Source: Bradyrhizobium cenepequi
Lineage (GTDB): Bacteria > Pseudomonadota > Alphaproteobacteria > Rhizobiales > Xanthobacteraceae
Length of the DNA stretch: 64,000 bases
NCBI RefSeq assembly: GCF_020329485.1
Contig: NZ_JAGKJI010000002.1
Coordinates: 62,001-126,000 of the forward strand
Reading direction: 5' to 3'
Shown: positions 1 through 8,743 of the stretch, piece by piece
How positions within the stretch are numbered: position 1 is the first letter of the stretch
Layout of the letters: each line of letters starts with the position of its first letter
Notes under the pieces: generated by a model
What the model was told of the DNA's origin: nothing
Databases searched by the model: none
The model's input: only the letters and a program-made list of their open reading frames with translations
Made by a program: the position numbers and the translations under genes

Positions 1-57
1 CGAAATGGACCGCTGTCAAATGGCGTTGCGAATATCCGCACAGTCATGATCGAGCTG

Positions 58-90
58 AAAAGGGCGCGGCCTCTCCCTCCGGTTGAGGCC
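58..90 (-). terminator. weak hairpin terminator after the 117-aa gene
   Basis: A 6-bp stem (GGCCTC at 68-73, GAGGCC at 85-90) overlaps the stop codon of the gene at 90-443. Reading the minus strand it is followed, after a short GC stretch, by TTTT at 61-58. The U-tract is short and displaced from the stem, so termination is plausible but not strong. Confidence 0.35.
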
Positions 91-443
91 TATTTGTTGC
101 AGTCCTTCAGATCCTTGTCTGAAATCGAGAACACCGCGTCCGCCTTGATCTCGATGTCGCGGACGAAGCACTGCTTGGCGCCGGCATAGCTCACCTTGGC
201 ATCGTAGCGTCCTGGCTCGACGTCGACGAGGCGCAGCCGTTCGTCGTGGTCGACTTCCTTGTCCTTGTCGTTCAGGGTCTGGTTGGGACCCCACTCGTTC
301 TTTCCAACCGGCGAAAGCTCGAAGCCTGAGATGGTTGAACTGGTGAGATTCCAAAGTCTGATGCCTTTACCTTTGCTCTGCGCGCACAGTTCACCGGGCA
401 ATGCAACCAGCAAGACAACGACAGCAATCAACCCGCGTGGCAT
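90..443 (-). CDS. small secreted protein of unknown function
   Basis: A 117-residue protein with a clear N-terminal signal peptide (hydrophobic residues 5-20, cleavage likely near AQS), so probably periplasmic. The mature part is short and polar and has two cysteines (one in AKQCF, one in the C-terminal DCNK) that could form a disulfide. I do not recognise a family. It lies 36 nt downstream of the ABC ATPase gene on the same strand, so it could be the last gene of that operon. Its codon use matches its neighbours. Confidence 0.7.
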   Translation of the reverse strand: MPRGLIAVVVLLVALPGELCAQSKGKGIRLWNLTSSTISGFELSPVGKNEWGPNQTLNDKDKEVDHDERLRLVDVEPGRYDAKVSYAGAKQCFVRDIEIKADAVFSISDKDLKDCNK

Positions 444-479
444 CGTGACCTCCCAAAGTCTCCTGAATAAGAGCAGGTC

Positions 480-1190
480 TCATATCTTTGCAAGCCGCCG
501 CTGCACCAGGTCGGCCTTGATGTGGTTGATCTCGGCGGCGCTCCGTGTCGTGCGCGGTGTCGGGATCGGCACTTCCTGCAGAATCCTGGCCGGCCGCGCT
601 GAGAGCAGGAACAGCCGGTCGCCAAGATGGACCGCATCGTCGAGGTTGTGCGTGACCAGCAGCGTTATCACCACACGGCTTTCCACGAGCGTTGCGATCT
701 GCTCGCGCAGGTGCGCGGCGAGCGCGTCGTCGAGTGAAGCCAGCGGCTCGTCGAGAATGAGGAAATCCGGCTCGATTGCGAAAGCCCGCGCGAGCGCCAC
801 GCGGCGCGCAAGGCCGAGCGAGAGCTCGCCGGGGAAATGGCTGCGATGCTCTGTCAATTCCAGGACGTCGAAGAGTTCCGAGAGCCGTTTCTCGTCAATG
901 GATGGCGCGGCAAGACGGATGTTGTCTTCCACCGAGCGCCAGGGCAGAAGCCGCGGCTCCTGGAACACCATTCCGAGCCGCGCCGCTGTTGGACGCGAGA
1001 CCTTTCCCTGATAGTCGTGGTCGAGGCCGGCCAGGATCTTCAGCATCGTGCTCTTGCCGCAGCCGGAAGGGCCGACAAACACGCCGACTTCACCGGCTCG
1101 AAGCGAGAACTTGATGTCCGCGAGCACGTGGTGCCGCTCGCCCGCCGCACTCTCGAAATGCTTGCCGGTGATCTCGACCTCAAGCTGCAC
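480..1190 (-). CDS. ABC transporter ATP-binding protein, nitrate/sulfonate/taurine (SsuB/TauB) type
   Basis: Cytoplasmic ATPase of an importer. Walker A (GPSGCGKST) lies near residue 41 and Walker B (FLILDEPL) near 148; the switch histidine is in LLVTHN. The 236-residue length fits the SsuB/NrtD group. The signature motif reads LSLGL where LSGGQ-type sequence is expected, an unusual degeneration although the following ARRVALARAFA is normal. It overlaps the permease gene by 11 nt, so the two are translationally coupled. With the downstream permease and binding protein it forms a complete importer beside quinoprotein accessory genes. The substrate cannot be read from sequence. Confidence 0.92.
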   Translation of the reverse strand: MQLEVEITGKHFESAAGERHHVLADIKFSLRAGEVGVFVGPSGCGKSTMLKILAGLDHDYQGKVSRPTAARLGMVFQEPRLLPWRSVEDNIRLAAPSIDEKRLSELFDVLELTEHRSHFPGELSLGLARRVALARAFAIEPDFLILDEPLASLDDALAAHLREQIATLVESRVVITLLVTHNLDDAVHLGDRLFLLSARPARILQEVPIPTPRTTRSAAEINHIKADLVQRRLAKI

Positions 1191-1917
1191 GGGGCCGCCA
1201 CCGGGATGTACGAAGTTCGAAGGGCTGCACCAGCACCGTCTCGATCACGAGCACGACCGCCGCAAAGGTCAGCGAATAGGCGAGCAGGAGCGGAATGTCG
1301 AACAATTGGAAGGCGACGCCGATCTCGAAGCCGACGCCGTTCGGACGTCCGAGATATTCCGCGACCAGCACGATCTTCCAGACCAGCGAGAGCCCGGATC
1401 GCGCAGCGGCCGCGATATAGGGCCCGAGCTGCGGCAGGATCACGTGCCGGAACGCCCTCCCGCGCGGAATCGCGAACACGGTGGCCATCTCGTCCAGCGA
1501 GCGATCCAGCGCCCGCGTGCCCTCGCGCAGCATGACCACGGCGGTTGGCAGCTTGTTGACGGCGATCGCTGCGATCGCGGCGACCTCGGTGAGCCCCGCC
1601 CAGATATAGGCGAGCACGATGACGACAAGCGCCGGCAGATTGAGCAGCAGGATCAGCCAGGGATCGCCGATCCGGTCGGCGAGCTTGACGCGGCCCATCA
1701 GGTAGCCGATGGCGGCGCCCAGCGCCATCGCGAGCGTGAAGGACAGCGCCACCCGCGCCAGCGTGGCGCCGAGATTGATGAAGAGCGCGCCGCTTGCAGC
1801 TTCTCTGAGCATCACCGTCAATACCGCCGGCGGCGCCGGCAGCTTCACGTCGCCGATCAGCAGCGCAGCAATCCACCACGTCACAAGGAACAGGAGAAAG
1901 GAGAGGAGGCGCAGCAC
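1180..1917 (-). CDS. ABC transporter permease, SsuC/TauC type
   Basis: Inner-membrane permease of 245 residues with about six hydrophobic segments. It carries the cytoplasmic EAA-type loop (EGTRALDRSLDEMATVFAIP followed by a Pro-rich stretch), which docks on the ATPase. It sits 3 nt after the binding-protein gene and overlaps the ATPase gene by 11 nt, so the three form one transcription unit (binding protein, permease, ATPase). Confidence 0.92.
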   Translation of the reverse strand: MLRLLSFLLFLVTWWIAALLIGDVKLPAPPAVLTVMLREAASGALFINLGATLARVALSFTLAMALGAAIGYLMGRVKLADRIGDPWLILLLNLPALVVIVLAYIWAGLTEVAAIAAIAVNKLPTAVVMLREGTRALDRSLDEMATVFAIPRGRAFRHVILPQLGPYIAAAARSGLSLVWKIVLVAEYLGRPNGVGFEIGVAFQLFDIPLLLAYSLTFAAVVLVIETVLVQPFELRTSRWRPRAA

Positions 1918-1920
1918 GGC

Positions 1921-2901
1921 TCAATCTCCTGGGATCGCGTGATAGAACGTGCCGGGCTCGAGCTCAGTCGCCGATCCCACCAGTCCGCTGCCCCCGATCT
2001 TGGCGAGCACCCGGTAGAGCACCTTTGCATCGGCCTCTTCGTCCGCGATCGGGCGGCGCGGAATGCCTTCGCGATAGCGCTCGCGATAGGCACGCAGCGT
2101 TGCAGCGTCCGCCGCGCCAGTCAACGGCGCGATCTTCTCCCATTCGTCGTCGGACTTCGTGAGGATCTCCTTGGCCGCGCGAGCCATCGTGATGAAGCGC
2201 TCGACCGCGTCGCGGTTCGCGTTGGCCCAGCCTTCGTCGAAGACATAGCCGACCATTGCGATACGGCCCTTGGCGCCGAGTTTCGGCAGGATGTCCTCGA
2301 TACCGGCGACGCGGCGAAAGCCCTTGGCTTCCAGCGCTGCGCAGAAATTCCAGTAATTGACGACGGCGTCGACCTCGCCGCTAGCCGCCTTGGCCGCGAG
2401 CAGCGGCGGCGCGCCATAGACGATGGTTGCTCCCGATTTCAGGTCAAGGCCGTCCTGCTTCAACGATGCCTGCAGCAAGAGCCAGCTCTTGTCGATCGGC
2501 CCGCCGGCGACGGCGAGCTTGCGGCCGCGGAGATCGGCGAGCGAACGGATCGGCGAGGAGGTCGGCACCATCACCGCGCCGAGCGCGCTCGAATAGGGAT
2601 AGAAAGCGAGCTTGGCGCCAAGCGTCCGCTCGCGCGACACCCACAGCCAGTCGGAGACCATGACATCGGCATTGCCGGCGCGGAGCGCGATCTTGCCTGC
2701 CTCGGGGCTTGCGAGCTCGGTGGCCTCGATCGTGAGATTGGCCTTCTTGTCGAGGCCATGTGCTCGGATGACCGCCAGTTCCCAGGCAAAGGTGCCGGTT
2801 TTCTGCACTGCAACGCGGATCGTGTCTGCGCCAAAGCAGGCGGCGAGTGGCGTCACCGCAAGAAGCGCGGCGGCCAGCAGCGTGCGAATGATGACACTCA
2901 T
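1921..2901 (-). CDS. ABC transporter substrate-binding protein, NMT1/SsuA-like
   Basis: A 326-residue periplasmic protein with a signal peptide (hydrophobic core in residues 5-20, Cys and Ala near residues 21-25). The mature start TIRVAVQKTGTFAWELAVI and the later stretch VDAVVNYWNF are typical of the nitrate/taurine/sulfonate binding-protein fold. It is the first gene of the three-gene transporter operon and is divergent from the small protein gene at 2986. The neighbours suggest a role in methylotrophic or alcohol metabolism, but the ligand is unknown. Confidence 0.9.
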   Translation of the reverse strand: MSVIIRTLLAAALLAVTPLAACFGADTIRVAVQKTGTFAWELAVIRAHGLDKKANLTIEATELASPEAGKIALRAGNADVMVSDWLWVSRERTLGAKLAFYPYSSALGAVMVPTSSPIRSLADLRGRKLAVAGGPIDKSWLLLQASLKQDGLDLKSGATIVYGAPPLLAAKAASGEVDAVVNYWNFCAALEAKGFRRVAGIEDILPKLGAKGRIAMVGYVFDEGWANANRDAVERFITMARAAKEILTKSDDEWEKIAPLTGAADAATLRAYRERYREGIPRRPIADEEADAKVLYRVLAKIGGSGLVGSATELEPGTFYHAIPGD

Positions 2902-2985
2902 CTTATTGAGCCGTTTCCTCGAACGTGTTCTTTTCTATCCCGTAGTCATAGCATAGCTTGCGTCATTGACAGCGGGAGGATGGCC

Positions 2986-3345
2986 ATGATGCTCGCGGGA
3001 CCGGTACGACCTATTGTCGCCGCTTTGATCGTGTTCGCGGCAACCGCGGCCACCGCGCGCGGCCAGGAGATCAACGATTATCCGACAGCCACCCGCGCGG
3101 AATACGTGTTCGGCTGCCTGAAGGCGAATGGCGAAACGAGGCACGCAATCGAGCAATGCTCGTGCTCGATCGACGTGATCGCATCGCTGATTCCCTATGA
3201 CCGCTATGTCACCGCCGAGACGGTGCTCAGTCTGTCGCAGGTGAGGGGCGACATGGGCTCGCCGTTTCGCACGTCCGAGCAGGCGACCAATGCCCTCAAC
3301 GATCTCCGCCGGGCCCAAGCCGAAGCAGAAGTCAGGTGCTTCTGA
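2986..3345 (+). CDS. small cysteine-containing exported protein in the quinoprotein cluster
   Basis: Encodes about 119 residues: an N-terminal hydrophobic segment ending ATARGQE (signal peptide), then a mature domain with five cysteines (FGCLK, EQCSCS, and the penultimate residue in RCF). A GGGAGG ribosome-binding site at 2974-2979 is correctly spaced for the ATG at 2986; the in-frame ATG at 2980 lies too close to it. I do not know a function. The gene is divergent from the binding-protein gene and convergent with the SoxY-like carrier gene, so a periplasmic role in the same system is plausible. Confidence 0.75.
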   Translation: MMLAGPVRPIVAALIVFAATAATARGQEINDYPTATRAEYVFGCLKANGETRHAIEQCSCSIDVIASLIPYDRYVTAETVLSLSQVRGDMGSPFRTSEQATNALNDLRRAQAEAEVRCF

Positions 3346-3364
3346 GACCCGCGCTCCCGTCCGT

Positions 3365-4195
3365 TCAACTATCCGAATCGATCTTCCATTCGTGCTCGAA
3401 CACGTGGCCATCGGTGTCCTTGGCCTCGGCGCGGAAACGCTTGGCGCCATTCGAGACATAGGTGAAGCGGATATTGGGATCCTCGGAGATCGAGATTCCG
3501 CCTTCCATCTTCAGCACCAGGCTGTCGTCCTGCCAGAGCTGCAGCCGGTCGATATAGAAGGCAGGAATATAGAGCTGCGTCACCTGGTCCATTTGCAGGC
3601 CGGAATTGTTGGGGTGGCCGATCATGACCTGCGCCTCCCGGGCTCCGCTCGTGGAGCCCGCGCCGGACTTCGAGAGCTGCCGGTACCGTATCTGGCCGAG
3701 CCTGGCCTTGGCCTCCTCCGCATTCTTCAGTGCAGGCGCAGCGCAGCCACCGGACGCCTTTACGTAAGTCTTCACCACATAAAGCTTGCCGTCGGTGAGT
3801 TCGGCCACAGCATGGACGTCGGTGTAGTTATTGACGCGCACGCGGGTCGAGATTTCCGTGACATTGGCGTCCGACCCAAGCTCGAACTTCGCCGCCATGG
3901 GCGCCGGGTTCTGGTCGATGACGAGGGTAATCGCCCGCACGCGGCGGCCGTCATCGGGTGCAAGCTTGGTGCGCAGCGTCACCGGCACGATCGCGGCATC
4001 TTCCGCGCGGGCCGGCATTTCGATCGCGATCACGTTGCTGCCTTCGCCCATCGGGCGATTGTTGAAGATGTCCTGGACGAGGCCGGCCCAGGGATCATAG
4101 GCCTCTGCAGCTGCCGCGGGTGCAAGGCGTGCGCCAAACGCGATGATGCCGAGCAGGCCGGCGATAGAGAGCAGACGGAAAGGTGTTCCGAACAT
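3365..4195 (-). CDS. quinoprotein dehydrogenase-associated SoxYZ-like carrier protein
   Basis: A 276-residue exported protein (signal peptide about residues 1-30, ending APAAAAEA). It resembles a fusion of SoxY and SoxZ, the sulfur-carrier pair of thiosulfate oxidation. SoxY bears its substrate on a cysteine in a C-terminal GGCGG; here the matching SGGC lies internally (Cys about 151), followed by a SoxZ-like half with motifs such as MIGHPN. Such proteins occur beside PQQ methanol and alcohol dehydrogenase genes. The start at 4195 has a good GAGAGGAG site upstream; a start at 4264 would overlap the next gene. It is probably co-transcribed with the metallohydrolase gene upstream. What it carries is not established. 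Confidence 0.88.
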   Translation of the reverse strand: MFGTPFRLLSIAGLLGIIAFGARLAPAAAAEAYDPWAGLVQDIFNNRPMGEGSNVIAIEMPARAEDAAIVPVTLRTKLAPDDGRRVRAITLVIDQNPAPMAAKFELGSDANVTEISTRVRVNNYTDVHAVAELTDGKLYVVKTYVKASGGCAAPALKNAEEAKARLGQIRYRQLSKSGAGSTSGAREAQVMIGHPNNSGLQMDQVTQLYIPAFYIDRLQLWQDDSLVLKMEGGISISEDPNIRFTYVSNGAKRFRAEAKDTDGHVFEHEWKIDSDS

Positions 4196-4254
4196 AACCG
4201 CGCTCCTCTCGGCGACGATAGAAGCAACGCCTCCACTATACGGCCTTGCCAAAA

Positions 4255-5181
4255 CTATTCCCACTCCAATTCCGAGAATGCTGCAGTTGCGTTGCGGGCA
4301 TTGTAGTCGTCGAACAGTTTCCAGCGCGGCCGCTCCGATGCCGCGGCGCTTTCGGCTGCCGCGGTGATCGGCTTGCCCTTCGCGATCAGCCTGCGCACGT
4401 CTGCTGCCAGCGTTTCGAGGTAGCGGCGTTCATCGGCCAGCGCCTGTGGCCATTCGCTCACAGGCCCGTGACCGGGAACCACGCGCTGTGCGGGCAGGGC
4501 GGCAAGGTCGCCAAGGATAGCGAGCCATCCTTTGATGCTGCCGTCCACGACGGGGATATGGCTGACGAACACGAGGTCGCCGGCGAACAAGGTCCGGGTC
4601 TTTTCATCGAACACAGTGAGATCGTTATCGCTATGCGCGGTTGGCCATGCTCTCAGCATAAGCGATCGTCCACCGAGATCGAGCGCGAGGCTGCCGTCGA
4701 CCAGCATCGTGGGCGGCACGATGCGGACCTCATTGATCAATTCCGCGCCCATCATCCGGCGGAAGGCCTCGAGATAGAACTGGCCTCGTGCCGTGAGCGC
4801 GTCGGGAAGCTTCTTGTGGCCGACGAAAACGGTTCCATCACTTGCAAACGCCGCATTGCCGAAGGCATGATCGGGATGAGCGTGGGTGTTGACGACATAG
4901 CGGACCGGCTTGTCGGTGCGGGTGCGAATGGCGGCCAATAGTCGCCGTCCCTCGCGGACGCTGCCGCCGGTATCGATTACGGCAACGGCGCTGTCGCCGA
5001 CGACGAATCCGACATTGGCGATCGCGCCGTCATTCTTGCCGGTCATCAGGGCGATCTCGCCGATATGCACGAATATTCCGGGCGCGACTTCGCTCACAGG
5101 CAATTCTTGCTCCTGCGCCCGCGCTAGGGTCGACAGGCACAGGAAAGCGACGAGCGCGATCAGTGAGCCGATACGAGCCAT
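4255..5181 (-). CDS. quinoprotein relay system zinc metallohydrolase (MBL fold)
   Basis: A 308-residue exported metallo-beta-lactamase-fold protein. A signal peptide spans about residues 1-22 (ending LARAQ). The metal motif HAHPDH is at residues 100-105, with the later ligands in TAHSDND, AGDLVF and PGHGP. The family is recurrent in PQQ-dehydrogenase neighbourhoods and paired with SoxYZ-like carriers, so it may act on a carrier-bound adduct; that is inference. The ATG at 5181 has GGGCGGA upstream; an in-frame ATG at 5199 is possible. It is divergent from the XoxJ-like gene. Confidence 0.9.
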   Translation of the reverse strand: MARIGSLIALVAFLCLSTLARAQEQELPVSEVAPGIFVHIGEIALMTGKNDGAIANVGFVVGDSAVAVIDTGGSVREGRRLLAAIRTRTDKPVRYVVNTHAHPDHAFGNAAFASDGTVFVGHKKLPDALTARGQFYLEAFRRMMGAELINEVRIVPPTMLVDGSLALDLGGRSLMLRAWPTAHSDNDLTVFDEKTRTLFAGDLVFVSHIPVVDGSIKGWLAILGDLAALPAQRVVPGHGPVSEWPQALADERRYLETLAADVRRLIAKGKPITAAAESAAASERPRWKLFDDYNARNATAAFSELEWE

Positions 5182-5345
5182 GTTTCCGCCCAAGTTCATG
5201 CGCGAAGCGGCATCGATTGCCGCGCATGCGCATCACGCCTGTTTGCGCTGCAGCACGCCAGGCGAGATCATCACGAAGCTGTTGCACGCCATGACCCGCC
5301 GGGCAATCTATGGTTAGCCCCAAAGAAGAAAGAGGAGGATGCGCG

Positions 5346-6230
5346 ATGGCGGATGCCGGACTATATCGCCGCTTGTTACCGGCGCTGCTTGCGATCGCCG
5401 CGATGGCGATCGGGCATGGTGCCGCTCGCGCGCAGACCAACGAAAGCGGCGATCTCTCGATCGAGTTGATCGATCCCAAGATACTGCGCGTCTGCGCCGA
5501 CCCGCGGAACCTGCCGTTCTCCAACGACAAGGGCGAAGGCTTTGAGAACAAGCTTGCCGAACTGTTTGCGCAGAAGCTGCAGAAGAAGCTCGAGTACAGC
5601 TATTTTCCGCAGGCGACCGGCTTTGTGCGGATGACGCTCGGCTCGCACCGCTGCGACGTCATCATGGGCTTTCCGCAGGGCGATGAACTCGCCCAGGGCA
5701 CCAATCCCTATTACCGCACGGCCTATGCATTGATCGCGAAGCAAGGCAGCGGCCTCGACGATGTGAGCACTCTCGAGGACGGGCGGCTGAAGGGCAAGCA
5801 TATCGGCGTCGTCGCCGGCACGCCGCCCGGCACCAATATGGCCGTGGCCGGCCTGATGGCGAATGCAAAACCCTATCCTTTGATGATCGACACGCGCATC
5901 GACTCTTCGGCGGAAGCGATGATGAAGGATATTGCCAAAGGCGAGATCGACGCCGGCGTGTTGTGGGGGCCCATGGCCGGATTCTATGCCAGGAAGAGCA
6001 ATCCGCCGCTGCATGTCACGCCGCTGGTGAAGGAAACGACGGGCCCGAAGCTCGTCTATCGCATCGGCATGGGCGTGCGTCCGGCAGACCAGAACTGGAA
6101 ACGCCAGCTCAATCGCCTGATTCAGGAGAACCAGGGCGAGATCAACAAGATCCTGCTCGATTTCGGCGTGCCGCTCCTGGACGAAAATGACCGGCCGATC
6201 GGCCCTGACACGGCGACGAAATCGCCATGA
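5346..6230 (+). CDS. xoxJ: XoxJ/MxaJ-like periplasmic binding protein of the quinoprotein dehydrogenase system
   Basis: A 294-residue protein with a signal peptide (ending GAARAQ) and a family 3 solute-binding fold. The opening LRVCADPRNLPFSND is the hallmark of MxaJ/XoxJ proteins, which accompany methanol/alcohol dehydrogenases and are thought to help activate or partner the enzyme. A second cysteine in SHRCDV may pair with the first. The GAGGAGG site fits the ATG at 5346. Its stop overlaps the next gene by 4 nt (ATGA). XoxF and its cytochrome, the usual neighbours, are absent from the window. Confidence 0.88.
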   Translation: MADAGLYRRLLPALLAIAAMAIGHGAARAQTNESGDLSIELIDPKILRVCADPRNLPFSNDKGEGFENKLAELFAQKLQKKLEYSYFPQATGFVRMTLGSHRCDVIMGFPQGDELAQGTNPYYRTAYALIAKQGSGLDDVSTLEDGRLKGKHIGVVAGTPPGTNMAVAGLMANAKPYPLMIDTRIDSSAEAMMKDIAKGEIDAGVLWGPMAGFYARKSNPPLHVTPLVKETTGPKLVYRIGMGVRPADQNWKRQLNRLIQENQGEINKILLDFGVPLLDENDRPIGPDTATKSP

Positions 6231-6790
6231 GGCGGTGGCTCACGAGCCTGACCGTTGCCGCCGCGGCGTTCGTCGTCGCGGCCGCCGCGCAGGAGCAGGT
6301 AGCCGAGCCGAAGGAATACCGTACGGAGAATTATCGCGCACCGGTTCCCGCGACGCTCGCCGGCGCGCGCGTGCTCTCGACCGCAGAAGCCGAGACGATC
6401 TGGCGCGACAAGAGCGGCGCCTTCGTCGACGTGCTGCCGCGTCCGCCAAAACCCGCCAACCTGCCCAAAGGCACCGTGTGGCGCGACAAGCCGCGGCTCG
6501 ATATCCCCGGCAGCATCTGGCTGCCCGACACCGGCTACGGAAAACTCGCTGATGTAACCGAAGACTATCTTCGCCGCGGCCTTGAGCGTGCCTCGGGCGG
6601 CAACAAGGCAGCGCTGCTTGTGATCTATTGCCAGGAAAATTGCTGGATGTCGTGGAATGCAGCCAAGCGCGCGCTGGCTTACGGCCATTCCAACATCGCC
6701 TGGTATCCCCAGGGATCGGACGGATGGGAGCGCGCAGGACTGCCGCTCGCCGAAGCCGAGCCGGAGCCACGGGCGGGCGAAGAGAAATAG
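6227..6790 (+). CDS. PQQ-dependent catabolism-associated CXXCW-type protein
   Basis: A 187-residue exported protein (signal peptide in residues 1-22). It belongs to the rhodanese-like family associated with PQQ catabolic clusters. The signature here is Cys135-Gln-Glu-Asn-Cys139-Trp140, three residues between the cysteines, followed by MSWNAAKRA. A thiol redox or sulfur-transfer role in the periplasm is plausible but unproven. It overlaps the XoxJ-like gene by 4 nt, so both are translated from one message. The C-terminus is a charged tail rich in Glu and Pro. Confidence 0.9.
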   Translation: MRRWLTSLTVAAAAFVVAAAAQEQVAEPKEYRTENYRAPVPATLAGARVLSTAEAETIWRDKSGAFVDVLPRPPKPANLPKGTVWRDKPRLDIPGSIWLPDTGYGKLADVTEDYLRRGLERASGGNKAALLVIYCQENCWMSWNAAKRALAYGHSNIAWYPQGSDGWERAGLPLAEAEPEPRAGEEK

Positions 6791-6791
6791 A

Positions 6792-6853
6792 CTCCGCGGT
6801 TTCGCTTGAACAAAGCGGAGCCCCGATCCTGCTCCGATGAGGACCGAGGCTCC
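6792..6853. terminator. overlapping inverted repeats between convergent genes
   Basis: CTCCGC (6792-6797) pairs with GCGGAG (6815-6820), and the same segment's GGAGCC (6817-6822) can instead pair with GGCTCC (6848-6853). The two hairpins are mutually exclusive and lie between the convergent genes ending at 6790 and 6864. There is no T-run, so a termination role is only inferred from position. Confidence 0.35.
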
Positions 6854-6863
6854 ATCCGACAAC

Positions 6864-7160
6864 TCACTGTTTCTTGAGATCGGTGATGGTCTTGGCGCCA
6901 CCGCCTTCGGCGGCAGAGAAGGTCACTTTGTCGCCGGCATGAAACGGTTCAAGCTTGTTGGTGTCTGTCACCTTGAACTCCTGGACTGCGCCACTGCCTG
7001 CGCCGACCGTGCCGCTCTGCGTCTGCTGAATTGAGATCGTGCTATTCAGCCGATCGATCTTGGTGATCATCCCCGTCACATTTTGCTGGGCCAACGCCGC
7101 GGTCGCGAGGACGCTAACGGCCGTCGCGCCAGCCAAGATGATCGTTGCCTTTCTCATCAA
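6864..7160 (-). CDS. small periplasmic protein, CusF/DUF1344-like beta-barrel
   Basis: A 98-residue protein with a signal peptide (ending AALAQQ). The mature part (VTGMITKIDRLNSTISIQ, then KLEPFHAGDKVTFSA) resembles the small OB-like barrel of CusF and DUF1344 proteins. The Met/His copper-binding residues of true CusF are not evident, so metal binding is uncertain. It is monocistronic, convergent with the CXXCW gene, and 123 nt from the next gene. Another possibility is a generic stress-associated periplasmic protein. Confidence 0.72.
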   Translation of the reverse strand: MMRKATIILAGATAVSVLATAALAQQNVTGMITKIDRLNSTISIQQTQSGTVGAGSGAVQEFKVTDTNKLEPFHAGDKVTFSAAEGGGAKTITDLKKQ

Positions 7161-7283
7161 AAACTCTCCCGGTTTCGAGATGACCTAGACCACAAGAGGC
7201 TGGAATCTCAATTGGTTCCGGAACTAATCGCCCGGAACCGATCACAAAGGCAGCGATGGTGACTTTTTTGCGCCGGAACTGCG

Positions 7284-7898
7284 CTATTCCATCTCTTGCT
7301 GAATGGTGCGGCCAAGCGCGAACAGGCGCTGGTCGATCGTTGTCGGTACTTCGCAGACAAATCTGACCACACGTTGGCGGTCCTCGAAGATCCGCGTTTC
7401 CCACAGGAGACGGTTGCTGAGTTCGTCGACCTTGGACTGATCGGGCGAGGACGCGCTCCGCAACGCCTGCAGCGCGAGCGTGTCTTCGCGGATTTTGTCG
7501 GCCGCCTCGCGTTGCTTGCGCGTCACCCGCTCGATTCCGCTCATGACCGAGGAACGCTGAGCGTTGAGCGAATCAAACAAGCCGGCGAACAGCAGCTTGC
7601 CGGCGGTGGTCTTATCAGCCGCGGAAGCCGTGAGGAAGTCGGTGATTGCCTTTTGGGCATCATCAAGCGGCGTGCGCCGCGCCGCCAGTTTCTCCACGAG
7701 CGCACTGATCCTGGCGTTCTCCTTCCACTTGTCCTGGACGTCGTCGAGCGGCGGTCCCGCCCATACCGCTGCGAGCGAAATCTCCGGCACCTTGGCCTGC
7801 GTGCAGGGCCAGTCGGGGTAGCGCGGATCGGCGGCACGACCGATCCCGGTCGATGCCGCAAGGACAAGCAATGCTCCGATCGCAATCCGCCCGATCAT
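7284..7898 (-). CDS. exported protein of unknown function, last gene of the PQQ/lanthanide ABC operon
   Basis: A 204-residue protein with a signal peptide (residues 1-22, ending IGRAAD). The mature N-terminus PRYPDWPCTQAKVPEISLAAVW has one cysteine and another follows late (VRFVCEV). The rest is largely helical and charged. It overlaps the permease gene by 4 nt (ATGA), so it belongs to the same operon. An exported protein of unknown function in this position also recurs in Lut/Ped-type clusters. I infer a periplasmic accessory to the transporter; no catalytic motif is visible. Confidence 0.82.
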   Translation of the reverse strand: MIGRIAIGALLVLAASTGIGRAADPRYPDWPCTQAKVPEISLAAVWAGPPLDDVQDKWKENARISALVEKLAARRTPLDDAQKAITDFLTASAADKTTAGKLLFAGLFDSLNAQRSSVMSGIERVTRKQREAADKIREDTLALQALRSASSPDQSKVDELSNRLLWETRIFEDRQRVVRFVCEVPTTIDQRLFALGRTIQQEME

Positions 7899-8743
7899 GT
7901 CTCGCCTCCGGCAGGCCCGCGCCGTGCCAATCCGCGCGAGGGATCGTAGGCCAGGATCGCGCCGATCATGAAAACCGCCGTACAGCCGGCGACGACCGCG
8001 AGAGAAATCCAGTTGGTCTGACCATACAGCGCAAAGCGGATCAATTCGACCGCATGGGTGAATGGATTGAGCTGGCAGACATAGTAAAGCATCGGACTGC
8101 CCTCCTGCACCCGCCACAGCGGATAGAGCGCGGATGAGGCAAAGAACATCGGAAAGATCACGAAGTTCATGACGCCGGCAAAATTCTCGAGCTGCTTGAT
8201 GCCGGAGGAGATCAGCATTCCGAGCGCCCCCAGCATCAGCCCTGACAGCACCAGTGCCGGCAGCACGGTGAGATAGCCGATCGGCGGCGGGGTGATGTCC
8301 CACAGCCACGCGATGACGAGGAAGGCATAGACCTGCAACAGCGAGACCGCGGTGCCCGCCAGCAGTTTGCAGAACAACAGGTAGCCGCGCGGCAGCGGGC
8401 TCACCAAGAGCGTGCGCATGTTGCCCATCTCGCGGTCGTAGACCATCGAGAGCGAGGACTGCATGCCGTTGAAAAGCTGGATCATCGCCATCAGGCCCGG
8501 CGCGATATAGACCTCGTAGAGGATGTAGGTCTCGTAGGGCGGGATGATCGAGATGCCCAGCACCTGGCGGAAGCCGGCCGCAAAGATGAAGAGCCACACC
8601 AGCGGCCTGACCAATGCCGAGACGAAGCGCTCGCGTTGATGCAGGAAGCGCAGCGCCTCGCGCCAGACGATGCCGTTGAGGCAGGTGAGGTATTCGGCAA
8701 AGGAAAAGCCGCGTCGCGACGGCGTGACGGTGATGGAGCTCAT
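7895..8743 (-). CDS. ABC-2 type permease, PedC/LutF-like
   Basis: A 282-residue inner-membrane protein with about six hydrophobic segments and the ABC-2 permease organisation (MIQLFNGMQSSLSMVYDREMGNMRTLLVSPLPR in the cytoplasmic region, given here as a landmark). It belongs to the alcohol ABC transporter permease group found with PQQ dehydrogenases; the Pseudomonas putida homologue PedC is part of PedA1A2BC, needed for growth at low lanthanide. ABC-2 permeases usually export, yet this operon includes a binding protein. It overlaps both neighbours by 4 nt. Confidence 0.9.
   Translation of the reverse strand: MSSITVTPSRRGFSFAEYLTCLNGIVWREALRFLHQRERFVSALVRPLVWLFIFAAGFRQVLGISIIPPYETYILYEVYIAPGLMAMIQLFNGMQSSLSMVYDREMGNMRTLLVSPLPRGYLLFCKLLAGTAVSLLQVYAFLVIAWLWDITPPPIGYLTVLPALVLSGLMLGALGMLISSGIKQLENFAGVMNFVIFPMFFASSALYPLWRVQEGSPMLYYVCQLNPFTHAVELIRFALYGQTNWISLAVVAGCTAVFMIGAILAYDPSRGLARRGPAGGET

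Noticed and set aside
1048..2979. Very long plus-strand open frame across the ABC genes at 480-2901
   Set aside because: It is the antisense of three clear ABC genes, is low-complexity Arg/His/Asp-rich, and only its last 119 codons (from 2986) encode a sensible exported protein.
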